A model generated the notes under the pieces. That model was not told the origin of the DNA. It worked only from the letters and a program-made list of their open reading frames with translations, and did not search any database. A DNA stretch of 64,000 nucleotides from CAZVNZ01 sp964628515 (GTDB lineage: Bacteria; Bacillota; Clostridia; Christensenellales; Christensenellaceae). This document shows, in pieces, positions 1 through 8,244 of this stretch (positions are counted from its first letter, which is position 1; every line of letters starts with the position of its first letter). The stretch is taken from NCBI GenBank assembly GCA_964628515.1, contig CAZVNZ010000014.1, positions 1 through 64,000 of the forward strand. Direction: 5' to 3'. The translations under genes and the position numbers were made by a program.

Positions 1-86
1 AAAGAGGGATTTGAACCCTCGCGCCGATTACCTCAGCCTACTCCCTTAGCAGGGGAGCCCCTTCAGCCGTACTTGGGTATTTCTCC
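1..86 (-). tRNA. tRNA-Ser (anticodon GCT), 3' end cut by window edge
   Basis: On the minus strand the gene starts GGAGAAATACCC at position 86. The anticodon stem is CTCCC/GGGAG around the loop CTGCTAA, giving anticodon GCT (reads AGC/AGU, serine). A long variable arm, typical of class II tRNAs, follows, then the T arm GAGGG-TTCAAAT-CCCTC. The 5' acceptor strand GGAGAAA should pair with TTTCTCC, but only TTT is inside the window, so about four acceptor bases, the discriminator and any CCA lie before position 1. Confidence 0.93.
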
Positions 87-172
87 ATACTGAAAGTAAG
101 TTCCTCTTTTTAGTTACTTTGCCATTATAGCACGAGTTAATATTAATTTCAATATAATATTGAAATTTTTGC

Positions 173-2539
173 CTATTTTTTCTTTTGTTTAGCCTTAACC
201 TTATTAACCGCATTTAAAAAAGTTATTATTCGCTTAGCAACCCATTCCATTGCCATCATAATAAAGGGCATAATAGCCGTTAGTATACAGCAAAAGATAA
301 TAACGGGGGTGGTGAGTGGCGCAATGCCGAAAAACCCTCGTAAAAAGGTTATGCAACATACAAATATGCCTATTGATGCCAAAATGATGATTTTTCTTGC
401 GGTGGTTAAAGGTAGGCTTACCTTTACTACTATCCAAAGTCCTGTTGCTATTGTAAGTACGATGCTGGCGGTAGAAACAGCCTCCGGGCTTGCAGGCACA
501 AAAATTGTAATAAAGTTTATAAGCAGTATGTTGAAAAACATTGCAAGTCCACCGGGCAAGGATTTTGAAAGCACGTTTGTAATAAAACTGCCCTCTATGC
601 GCTTGTTGTTTGGCTCTAAAGCCAAGAAAAACGCCGGAAAGCCTATGTTTATAAAGCTAATCATAGTTAAATGCAAGGGGGAGAAGGGATAACTGTTTTG
701 AGAAAGCAACAAGGTAAAAATTGCAAGGAGGAAGGAAAACACCGTTTTTGAAATAAACATGGTGGCAACTCTCTCTATGTTGTTTATAACTCTGCGCCCT
801 TCTGCTACAACGTTTGGCATACTCTCAAAATTAGACTCCAAAAGTACAATGTCCGAGACATTTTTAGCCGCATCGCTGCCACTTGCCATGGCAATACTGC
901 AATCGGAAGCTTTAAGCGCCAAAACATCGTTTACGCCGTCTCCCGTCATTGCTACCGTGTGCCCTTGAGCCTTTAGTGCACTAACCATAATCTGCTTTTG
1001 CTCGGGAGAAACTCTGCCAAATACGTTGTATTTAAGTATAGCCTCCTCCACCTCTTCTTTGGTGGTTAGCGTGTTGGCATCAACGGCAAGCTCTGCCTGC
1101 TTAACCCCTGCCTCCGTGGCAATTTGCCTAACGGTAGAGGCGCTGTCTCCGGAAATTATCTTTATATTAACATCTTGCTCGTAGAAATAATTTATGGTGT
1201 CTTTTGCCGATTCTCTTATTTTATCGGCGATGATGATAAAGGCTATTGGTTTTAATTCCGTAGGTAGGCTGTTACCTTCAAAGCCGTTATTGCTGTGGGC
1301 AAGCACGAGTATTCTGTCCTTACCGTCTGTTTGGGGTAGTGGTAATTCCTCGTTTTTAAATACAAAATCCGTTGCGCCTAAAATGTAGCTACCTTCATTT
1401 TCAAAGTAAACACCACTGTATTTGCGCTCGGAAGAAAAGGGTATATCTGCCACCGCTGTGTAGTTAGTTGCCTCTCCAAACTTTTCTTTTATGGCTATAA
1501 ATGTGGAGTTATCGTCCTTTAAGGCACCGCAAATGTTTGCCATTACCTCGCTATCATTAAAGTCTTCTAACTTTTTAATCTCTTTTACGTGCATTCTGCC
1601 TTCGGTTAAAGTACCTGTTTTATCTAAACAAAGGGTGTCTACCCGTGCCAAAGTCTCTATGCAGTACAAATCTTGCACCAATGTTTGTTTGTATGCAAGA
1701 ATAACCGCACCCATAGCAAGAGAAACACTCGTAAGCAAAATTAGCCCCTCGGGTATCATGCCTATTAATGCCGCCACCGTTTTAAGTATGTTTTGGTCCC
1801 AGGTAAGCCCTAAGCTGTATTGTTTAATAAAAAGTAGTATTCCAAGGGGTATTAATATGGAGCTTACTAACTTTAAAATCTTGTTAAGTGCGGTGCGTAG
1901 TTCGGATTTACGCTTTCTTGTAACCTTAACCGCACCTGCGATTTTATTTACAATGTTGTCCTCGCCCACGTTTATTACACGTACATAAGCATTTCCCGAA
2001 ACCACAAAACTGCCGGAGGAAATAGTATCTCCCTTTTTTTTTGTGATGATATCGGACTCCCCCGTAATTAGGGATTCGTTTACCTCCAAAAAACCCTCTG
2101 CAAGCACGCTGTCTGCAAATACGTTGTTGCCCGATTTCAGTAGAACTATATCATCTAATACAACATCACTTACATTTAGTGTAACGTTTTTGCCGTTTCT
2201 GACGGCAGAAGCTTTGGTGGCAACAAGTACGTTTAGTTTATCTAAAGTCTTTTTGGATATAATCTCTTGAGAAATACCAATGGCAAGGTTTCCAAGCACG
2301 ACAAGCATAAACACTAAATCTTTATAGTAGCCTGTAATTATTACCAGTATTGCAAGTACAAAGTTAAGTATATTAAAAAAAGTAATAAGATTAGTTTTAA
2401 AAATTTCTTTGTAGCTTTTGGTTTTTGTGGTAACAACATTATTTACCAAACCGACAGCTACTCGCTGCGCTACCTGTTCGTCATTTAATCCTGTTTTATA
2501 ATCTGTCTCAAACCCGGATGCCATATTTCTTTGCGTCAT
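173..2539 (-). CDS. P-type cation-translocating ATPase (CtpE-like)
   Basis: A 788-residue membrane pump that should couple ATP hydrolysis to cation transport. Landmarks: TGES actuator loop near residue 159, PEGL in the M4 helix near 263, phosphorylation motif DKTGTLT with Asp306, and the TGDGVND hinge motif before the C-terminal membrane helices. There is no N-terminal heavy-metal-binding domain and no CPC motif in M4, which argues against a copper or zinc pump. The PEGL M4 and overall length resemble mycobacterial CtpE, a calcium-linked P-type ATPase, so calcium is the best guess but is inference. It is transcribed away from uppP and ends about 90 bp from the tRNA. Confidence 0.88.
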   Translation of the reverse strand: MTQRNMASGFETDYKTGLNDEQVAQRVAVGLVNNVVTTKTKSYKEIFKTNLITFFNILNFVLAILVIITGYYKDLVFMLVVLGNLAIGISQEIISKKTLDKLNVLVATKASAVRNGKNVTLNVSDVVLDDIVLLKSGNNVFADSVLAEGFLEVNESLITGESDIITKKKGDTISSGSFVVSGNAYVRVINVGEDNIVNKIAGAVKVTRKRKSELRTALNKILKLVSSILIPLGILLFIKQYSLGLTWDQNILKTVAALIGMIPEGLILLTSVSLAMGAVILAYKQTLVQDLYCIETLARVDTLCLDKTGTLTEGRMHVKEIKKLEDFNDSEVMANICGALKDDNSTFIAIKEKFGEATNYTAVADIPFSSERKYSGVYFENEGSYILGATDFVFKNEELPLPQTDGKDRILVLAHSNNGFEGNSLPTELKPIAFIIIADKIRESAKDTINYFYEQDVNIKIISGDSASTVRQIATEAGVKQAELAVDANTLTTKEEVEEAILKYNVFGRVSPEQKQIMVSALKAQGHTVAMTGDGVNDVLALKASDCSIAMASGSDAAKNVSDIVLLESNFESMPNVVAEGRRVINNIERVATMFISKTVFSFLLAIFTLLLSQNSYPFSPLHLTMISFINIGFPAFFLALEPNNKRIEGSFITNVLSKSLPGGLAMFFNILLINFITIFVPASPEAVSTASIVLTIATGLWIVVKVSLPLTTARKIIILASIGIFVCCITFLRGFFGIAPLTTPVIIFCCILTAIMPFIMMAMEWVAKRIITFLNAVNKVKAKQKKK

Positions 2540-2598
2540 ATATATTTACACCTGTTTCAATATCAAAAATAATTTTATGGTAATTATTTTAACAGAAA

Positions 2599-2620
2599 AA
2601 ATCATATTTGTATATGATTT
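2599..2620. promoter_or_regulatory. 9-bp inverted repeat between divergent genes
   Basis: AAATCATAT-TTGT-ATATGATTT is a perfect 9-bp dyad with a 4-nt centre, lying between the divergent P-type ATPase and uppP. It overlaps the expected -35 zone of the uppP promoter, so it could be an operator. No regulator can be assigned, and AT-rich DNA makes such dyads less surprising. Confidence 0.35.
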
Positions 2621-2632
2621 AATAATTTGTTA

Positions 2633-2641
2633 TGCTATAAT
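2633..2641 (+). promoter_or_regulatory. Extended -10 promoter element for uppP
   Basis: TGC-TATAAT (TGnTATAAT) lies 36 bp upstream of the uppP start. A good -35 hexamer is not evident, which fits an extended -10 promoter. Confidence 0.5.
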
Positions 2642-2677
2642 TAAGAAAAAATTAACTTGTATTAGAGGAAGACATTA

Positions 2678-3475
2678 ATGGAAATATTCGAATCGATAAT
2701 ATTGGGAGTAATCCAAGGGCTTACGGAATTTTTGCCTGTGTCAAGCTCCGGACATCTTGTGTTATTTCAGCAGATTTTTAGTGTGGATAACGTGCCTCTT
2801 TTTTATGATGTTATGCTACATATGGGCACACTCGTTGCGGTTTTTATTATATTTGCAAAGGATATAAAAAGCCTTATCTGCCACCCTGTGCAAAAACTGA
2901 TGGGTATGCTTTTAATTGCAACCGTGCCTGCGGTTTTGGCGGCCTTATTTTTGGAGGACTTCTTTAAAGGCGCTTTTGAAGGCACATTCCTTGCCTTTGG
3001 TTTTTTTGGTACGGCAATAATTTTATGTATAAGCGAGCTTATTGCAAAACGTATAGCTTTAAAAAAGCACATTGGTGTAAAACAAGCCGTTACAATGGGT
3101 ATAATGCAAGCTGTGGCAATAATGCCCGGTGTGTCAAGGTCCGGCTCTTCCATTGCGGGCGGTTTATTTAGCGGTGTAGACAGGACTTTAGCCGCTCGTT
3201 TTGCCTTTTTAATGTCCATACCCACCATTCTTGGCTCTTTGGTGCTAAGCATTAAGGATTTATCAACGGAAGGTATGGGAGATGTGTCTGTACCTGCGGT
3301 GGTGTTTGGCACTATTGCGGCGGCAATATGCGGTTTTTTTGCAATAAAATTTATGATACGCATGATAAGCAAGATGAAACTATACATTTTTGCCATTTAT
3401 GTTGGAGTAATCGGAGTGCTGGTGCTTTTAGACCAACTGTACTTCCATATATTTTTTGCAAACCCGTTTATTTAA
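2678..3475 (+). CDS. uppP: Undecaprenyl-diphosphatase (UppP/BacA)
   Basis: A 265-residue integral membrane phosphatase that converts undecaprenyl diphosphate to the monophosphate, recycling the lipid carrier for peptidoglycan and other envelope polymers; it also gives bacitracin tolerance. The two family signatures are present: GLTEFLPVSSSGH near the N-terminus and PGVSRSGSS in the second half. Length and the pattern of about eight hydrophobic helices match the family. The ATG is preceded by an AGAGGA SD. A separate BceRSAB system 10 kb downstream also relates to bacitracin-type antibiotics, but the genes are not linked. Confidence 0.96.
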   Translation: MEIFESIILGVIQGLTEFLPVSSSGHLVLFQQIFSVDNVPLFYDVMLHMGTLVAVFIIFAKDIKSLICHPVQKLMGMLLIATVPAVLAALFLEDFFKGAFEGTFLAFGFFGTAIILCISELIAKRIALKKHIGVKQAVTMGIMQAVAIMPGVSRSGSSIAGGLFSGVDRTLAARFAFLMSIPTILGSLVLSIKDLSTEGMGDVSVPAVVFGTIAAAICGFFAIKFMIRMISKMKLYIFAIYVGVIGVLVLLDQLYFHIFFANPFI

Positions 3476-3526
3476 GGTTTAAATATACTACAATAATATT
3501 ATAACTATAATGAGGTGCCTGAAAAA

Positions 3527-4453
3527 ATGACACTAAAACAAATTGCAAAAGCATTAAATGTTTCTGTTGCAACAGTATCTCGAGTGGCAAACAATAAAGA
3601 AAACGTTGCCCCACAAACACGCAAAACAATACTCGAGGCTATGGCAAAATACGGCTATACACCAAACGAGGTTGCACGCTCTTTAAAATCCAATACCACA
3701 GGGTTGGTAGGCTTGGTGGTGGATAGCTTAAAAGAGTGCGCTTCGTCCGTAAAGGTTGTTACGGACATACTTTTGGAAAACGGTTACAGTACCATTTTGT
3801 GCATAACAGAGGGGAATGCTCAAAAAGAAATTCAATGCTTAAATATGCTTTTTAAAAGGCATGTTGATGCCCTGCTTATGTACACACTAAAAAGTAGCGG
3901 TTACGAAAAATTTTCAGATGCAAGCATACCCGTTGTGCATGTAGGCAAAATTTCCGAAGAGGAGATAGACACTTTGGAGGCAGATAATATTGAAGGGGCA
4001 AAATTAGCAACTTCTCACATTATTGCAAAATGGAACAGAAAAATTGGCATAATTACACAAAACCCACCCAAAGGAAGAGAGTTGCTAATAGGCTACAAAA
4101 CAGCACTCGAGGAAAAGGAAATAGAGGTGGAAGATAGGTACATTAAGCACTGCAACAACACCTTTGAAGAAGGCTACTCTGCTATGATGCAGCTTTTAGG
4201 CGAGGATATAGACGCAGTATTTGTAACGGAAAAACAGGCATCTAAAGGGGCTTTGTTTGCTCTAAATCAACATCACAATAAAGAAAAAATATATTTTGTG
4301 GGTAAAGATTTAGACAACACCACCCAAACTTACATAGATACAAGCAGTTTGGCCAAAGGCGCTTGCGAGATAATTTTAAATAAACTGACAAAAAAACAAC
4401 AACGGCGGATACAGCAAAAGATAATTCCGTATTTAGCAGAAAGGGAATCATAA
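3527..4453 (+). CDS. LacI-family transcriptional regulator
   Basis: About 308 residues. The N-terminal helix-turn-helix (MTLKQIAKALNVSVATVSRV) and the hinge helix region ending in VARSLKS are classic LacI/GalR, followed by a periplasmic-binding-protein-like effector domain. An in-frame GTG lies 12 bases upstream at 3515, but GAGGTG there is better read as the SD for ATG 3527, and LacI proteins usually begin at this methionine. Only 4 nt separate it from the fumarase alpha gene, so it is probably co-transcribed with the fumarase genes and may control them. The effector is unknown; catabolite-control proteins are possible relatives. Confidence 0.9.
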   Translation: MTLKQIAKALNVSVATVSRVANNKENVAPQTRKTILEAMAKYGYTPNEVARSLKSNTTGLVGLVVDSLKECASSVKVVTDILLENGYSTILCITEGNAQKEIQCLNMLFKRHVDALLMYTLKSSGYEKFSDASIPVVHVGKISEEEIDTLEADNIEGAKLATSHIIAKWNRKIGIITQNPPKGRELLIGYKTALEEKEIEVEDRYIKHCNNTFEEGYSAMMQLLGEDIDAVFVTEKQASKGALFALNQHHNKEKIYFVGKDLDNTTQTYIDTSSLAKGACEIILNKLTKKQQRRIQQKIIPYLAERES

Positions 4454-4457
4454 TTAA

Positions 4458-5294
4458 ATGAAAGAAATAACCGCACAACAAATACAAGCTACGGTATATA
4501 ATTTATTTACCGAGGCTTGCATATGCCCAACTCAAGACCTATCAACAGCACTAAAAGAGGCGCACGCAAAGGAAAGTGTGCCACATGCAAAGGAGATACT
4601 TTCTCAACTAACCAAAAACATAGAGCTTGCCAAAAAGGAATTTATACCCTCCTGCCAAGATACCGGTATGGGTGTGGTGTTTTTGGAAATAGGGCAAGAC
4701 GTGCATATATCGGGGGATTTACACGAAAGCATTAACGAAGGAGTTAGGCAAGCGTACAAGGACGGCTACTTCCGAAAATCCGTGTTAGACCCACTTACAC
4801 GCATAAATACTAAGGATAACACACCGGCGGTGGTGCATACATTAATCACAAAAGGGGATAAACTTAAAATTTCCGTTATGCCAAAAGGTTTTGGCAGCGA
4901 AAATATGAGCGCACTTAAAATGCTTACACCGGCGCACAGCCCTAAAGACATTGTGGATTTTGCTGTTAAGAGCGCCCAAAATGCAGGGGGCAATCCTTGT
5001 CCGCCTGTGGTTTTGGGCATAGGCATCGGAGGTACTTTCGAGCATTGTGCATTTATGGCAAAACAGCAACTGCTAAGAAAAATAGGAAGCGTAAACGAGG
5101 ATAAAATCTTAGGTGCAATGGAAGAGGAAATTAAAACCAAAATAAACGATTTAAAGCTGGGCGCTATGGGCATGGGGGGAGATACTTACTGTCTTGCTGT
5201 GCATATTGCAAAGTTTCCCACTCATATTTCCGCATTGCCTGTGGCAATTAATTTTTGTTGCCACGCACTAAGACACGGGGAGGCAATACTATGA
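4458..5294 (+). CDS. Class I fumarate hydratase, alpha subunit
   Basis: A 278-residue catalytic subunit of the oxygen-sensitive [4Fe-4S] hydro-lyase that interconverts fumarate and malate; the same fold is used by L-tartrate dehydratase TtdA. Cluster-ligand motifs are visible at SCQDTG near residue 67 and GNPCPPVVLGIGIGG near residue 180, with further cysteines near the C-terminus. The beta subunit follows with an ATGA start-stop overlap, indicating translational coupling and 1:1 production. The two-subunit form is common in anaerobes. Tartrate dehydratase is the main alternative, because the families are hard to separate by sequence. Confidence 0.9.
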   Translation: MKEITAQQIQATVYNLFTEACICPTQDLSTALKEAHAKESVPHAKEILSQLTKNIELAKKEFIPSCQDTGMGVVFLEIGQDVHISGDLHESINEGVRQAYKDGYFRKSVLDPLTRINTKDNTPAVVHTLITKGDKLKISVMPKGFGSENMSALKMLTPAHSPKDIVDFAVKSAQNAGGNPCPPVVLGIGIGGTFEHCAFMAKQQLLRKIGSVNEDKILGAMEEEIKTKINDLKLGAMGMGGDTYCLAVHIAKFPTHISALPVAINFCCHALRHGEAIL

Positions 5295-5818
5295 AGGAAT
5301 ACATTCTACCCATGAGCAAAGAGGAGCTTTTAACCCTAAAAGCAGGAGACACCTTAAGTGTCAGCGGAGAAATTTACACCGCAAGGGACGCCGCACACAA
5401 ACGGTTGTATAACCTAATAGAAAACAACGAGGAGCTCCCACTAAACTTACAAGACTGTTGGATTTACTACGCAGGGCCCTGCCCTCAAAAACCGGGGCAG
5501 ATAATAAATTCTTGCGGACCTACTACGGCATCGCGCATGAACAAATATGCACCTACCATGTTTGCAATGGGTATGCAGGGTGTTATTGCCAAGGGGGAGT
5601 TTTGCAGAGAGGTAACAGACGCCATTATAGCACACAAAGGGGTTTACTTGTGTGCAACAGGGGGTGCGGGTGCGCTTATCAGCAAATGCGTACTAAAACA
5701 GGAGTTTGTGGCTTTTGAGGATTTAGGCACAGAAGCAATAGTAAAACTAACGGTTAAAGAAATGCCTTTAATAGTGGGGACAGACAGCAAGGGCAACTCG
5801 CTTTTTTCGTCAAAATAA
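5291..5818 (+). CDS. Class I fumarate hydratase, beta subunit
   Basis: About 175 residues, matching fumarase C-terminal/TtdB-type subunits. The motif YAGPCPQKPG near residue 56, then SCGPTTASRM, is characteristic of the swivelling domain that closes over the substrate. The reading frame is open upstream to 5255, but ATG 5291 overlaps the alpha stop by 4 nt and has GGGGAGG just upstream, so it is the likely start. With the alpha subunit it forms the fumarate/malate hydratase used in reductive or fermentative C4 metabolism. Confidence 0.9.
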   Translation: MKEYILPMSKEELLTLKAGDTLSVSGEIYTARDAAHKRLYNLIENNEELPLNLQDCWIYYAGPCPQKPGQIINSCGPTTASRMNKYAPTMFAMGMQGVIAKGEFCREVTDAIIAHKGVYLCATGGAGALISKCVLKQEFVAFEDLGTEAIVKLTVKEMPLIVGTDSKGNSLFSSK

Positions 5819-5866
5819 GCTATATTTTAAATTAAGTATAATAAAAAAGTAAAGGATTGAATTAAT

Positions 5867-6586
5867 ATGAGTCTTGTAATTTCATTATCCCTCTTTTTTG
5901 CGGTAGCTGTTATGTTTATTTTGATTATAGACATTTACACTTTATTGTTTAGGATGACGGGGATGTCCGAGGAGAAGGCACGGTTTCAGGTGGTTTCTTT
6001 AATTACCAACAGCGGTTTTACCACTAAGGAAGCAGAGATGGTGCTTGCTACCATCAATAGAAGAAGGCTTGCAAGGCAGGTTATGCTTTTTGGGTTTATA
6101 TTTTCCCTAACCGTAGTTTCTGTGTTTGTAAACGTGGTTTTAACCTTGCCCTACGGCTCCAGAACGGATTTTTGGCAGTTGAGTATTGTTATTTTTGCGG
6201 TGTTTACAGGTTTTTTTATACTTAAAAAAGTGCCTGTTACAAAGGCGTGGCTAAATAGGAAAATAGAAGCAATGGGTATTAGACTGCTATACAAAAATAA
6301 CGATAACCCCATAGTAGTTTTAGACGAGTACCCACGGGGAGTTATTGCGGAAATCACCATAAATAAAATGCCCCATATGCTAAAGCAAAAGTCCATTCAA
6401 GAGTCCAACGTGCGTGCGGACTTCGGCATACACATTATTTTTATTAAACGCTCTGCGGAGGTTTTGGAGGTAAGTCCGGATTTGGTTTTTGAAGTGGGAG
6501 ACCAAGTTATTGCTTTTGGAGACGCAAAAAATATTAACAAGGTATTTGCCCACGAAATGCAACATGAGCATAGCAAAAACCACTAA
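5867..6586 (+). CDS. Membrane protein with C-terminal RCK_C (TrkA-C) domain
   Basis: A 239-residue protein with an N-terminal membrane helix (about 2-27), two further helices (about 72-95 and 104-123) and a cytosolic C-terminal half (about 150-232) resembling the TrkA-C/RCK_C ligand-binding fold (EVSPDLVFEVGDQVIAFGD). RCK_C domains usually gate potassium channels or transporters by binding a small ligand. No pore or transporter domain is present, so it is not a complete channel. It lies 48 bp after the fumarase genes and may share their transcript; a terminator follows. The precise role is unknown. Confidence 0.75.
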   Translation: MSLVISLSLFFAVAVMFILIIDIYTLLFRMTGMSEEKARFQVVSLITNSGFTTKEAEMVLATINRRRLARQVMLFGFIFSLTVVSVFVNVVLTLPYGSRTDFWQLSIVIFAVFTGFFILKKVPVTKAWLNRKIEAMGIRLLYKNNDNPIVVLDEYPRGVIAEITINKMPHMLKQKSIQESNVRADFGIHIIFIKRSAEVLEVSPDLVFEVGDQVIAFGDAKNINKVFAHEMQHEHSKNH

Positions 6587-6628
6587 GCTATATTATTTAA
6601 GATACATATGTTTTTAAATATCGCCATT

Positions 6629-6662
6629 AAAAATACAATTCTAAAATAATTGTATTTTTTTT
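6629..6662 (+). terminator. Intrinsic terminator after the RCK_C gene
   Basis: AAAAATACAATT-CTAAAAT-AATTGTATTTTT forms a 12-bp stem ending in a run of T. It closes the lacI-fumarase-RCK_C transcript and isolates gadB. Confidence 0.75.
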
Positions 6663-6726
6663 GTTTAAAGCAAAAAATAGGGTTTATATATGTTCATCAA
6701 AAATAATAGGAAAGGAAGTGGTGATA

Positions 6727-8130
6727 GTGTTGCACTACAATACACCGTTTAAAAATCTTAAAATCAGCTCGCCTAATTTAGCCATTTTGGAAGCAGATAC
6801 CGCTATACCAAAAAATAAGTTAAACGAAAAATCCATTCCTGCTAAAACTGCATACGAATTAATAAAAGACCAACTTATAGACGAGGGAAATGCAAGACAA
6901 AATCTTGCTACTTTCTGTGGCACATATATGGAGGACGAGGCAAAACAGCTAATGAGCGAAACGCTTGCTGTAAATGCAATAGACAAAAGCGAATACCCTC
7001 GCTGTACTCAAATAGAAAACTACTGCGTAAACATTATTGCAGATTTGTGGAACGCACCCGATACCTCAAAGGCAATGGGTACATCTACGGTAGGCTCTTC
7101 CGAGGCATGTATGCTTGGGGGCATGGCGCTAAAATTTAACTGGAGAGAAAAAGCGCAAAAGGCAGGCATAGATATTAACGCCAAAAAGCCAAATTTGGTA
7201 ATTTCTTCGGGGTATCAGATTTGCTGGGAAAAATTTTGCGTGTACTGGGACATAGATATGCGTCTTGTACCCTTAGACGAGGAGCATATGAGCCTAAATA
7301 CAGATAAAGTTTTGGATTATGTGGACGAATACACCATAGGAGTTGTGGGTATTTTAGGAATAACCTACACAGGCAAGTTTGACGATATTAAAAAGCTAAA
7401 CGATATTTTGGAAAAATATAACAAAACGGCAAAAGTACCCGTGCACATCCATGTGGACGGTGCTTCGGGAGGAATGTTTGCCCCCTTTGCAGACCCTAAA
7501 TTAGAGTGGGATTTTCGCCTTAAAAACGTGGTTTCCATAAATACCTCCGGGCATAAATACGGGCTTGTATACCCGGGCATTGGTTGGATTTTATGGAAAA
7601 ACGAGGAATATCTACCCAAAAAATTAATTTTCTACGTTAATTATTTAGGGGGAGAGCAACCCACAATGGCTATTAATTTCTCAAGGAGTGCAAGTCAAAT
7701 TATGGGGCAGTATTATATCTTTTTGCGCTACGGTTTTGATGGATTGCAGAAAATCCAAAAGCACACGAGAGATGTTGCCCTACTTATTACAAAAGCAATT
7801 AAGGATGCAGGCATTTTTGAAGTATATAACGACGGCAGTAACATTCCCGTTGTGTGCTACAAACTAAAAGACCCAACAAAGCACAAGTGGTCGCTGTTTG
7901 ATTTGGCGGACAGGCTACTTATGAGTGGTTGGCAGGTGCCGGCATACACCCTACCCGAGAATTTAACAAACGTTGTAATACAAAGGTTTGTGGTGCGTGC
8001 GGATTTAACCTACAATATGTGCGAAGAATTAGTGGAGGATTTTAACAGAGAGATAGAGTATCTCGAGAAAAATACATTGGTGGACACGGTAAATAAAGGT
8101 CAACTTAAAAAACAAGGATTTACACACTAA
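6727..8130 (+). CDS. gadB: Glutamate decarboxylase
   Basis: A PLP-dependent enzyme that decarboxylates glutamate to GABA and consumes a proton, the first half of the glutamate acid-resistance system. Group II decarboxylase features are visible: FCGTYMEDEA near the N-terminus, a GTSTVGSSEACMLGG cofactor-binding segment, HVDGASGGMFAPF, and the PLP lysine in SGHKYGLVYPG. The frame is open back to 6661, inside the terminator region, which is unlikely to be coding. GGAAG at 6714-6718 favours GTG 6727 or TTG 6730; the latter gives 466 residues, the length of E. coli GadB. The antiporter gene gadC follows after 114 bp. Confidence 0.95.
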   Translation: MLHYNTPFKNLKISSPNLAILEADTAIPKNKLNEKSIPAKTAYELIKDQLIDEGNARQNLATFCGTYMEDEAKQLMSETLAVNAIDKSEYPRCTQIENYCVNIIADLWNAPDTSKAMGTSTVGSSEACMLGGMALKFNWREKAQKAGIDINAKKPNLVISSGYQICWEKFCVYWDIDMRLVPLDEEHMSLNTDKVLDYVDEYTIGVVGILGITYTGKFDDIKKLNDILEKYNKTAKVPVHIHVDGASGGMFAPFADPKLEWDFRLKNVVSINTSGHKYGLVYPGIGWILWKNEEYLPKKLIFYVNYLGGEQPTMAINFSRSASQIMGQYYIFLRYGFDGLQKIQKHTRDVALLITKAIKDAGIFEVYNDGSNIPVVCYKLKDPTKHKWSLFDLADRLLMSGWQVPAYTLPENLTNVVIQRFVVRADLTYNMCEELVEDFNREIEYLEKNTLVDTVNKGQLKKQGFTH

Positions 8131-8157
8131 CAAACATACCTCATGTTTAATATAAAA

Positions 8158-8212
8158 CCCATACTCCCGGTTGCCTTGTGTAAGTTAGCAACATAAGGCA
8201 ATGGGAATAGGG
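8158..8212 (+). other. Intercistronic hairpin between gadB and gadC
   Basis: TTGCCTTGTG (8171-8180) pairs with CATAAGGCAA (8192-8201). The stem is extended outward by TCCC/GGGA and CCC/GGG with small internal loops. No T run follows, so it is not a standard terminator; it may protect the upstream mRNA or adjust gadC expression. The gadC SD (AAGGAGG, 8231-8237) lies outside the stem. Confidence 0.5.
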
Positions 8213-8244
8213 CAATTAAACAAATAATAGTAAGGAGGCTAATT

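Noticed and set aside
6661..6726. Upstream extension of glutamate decarboxylase to TTG 6661
   Set aside because: It would begin in the terminator tail, has no SD, and makes the protein longer than family members.
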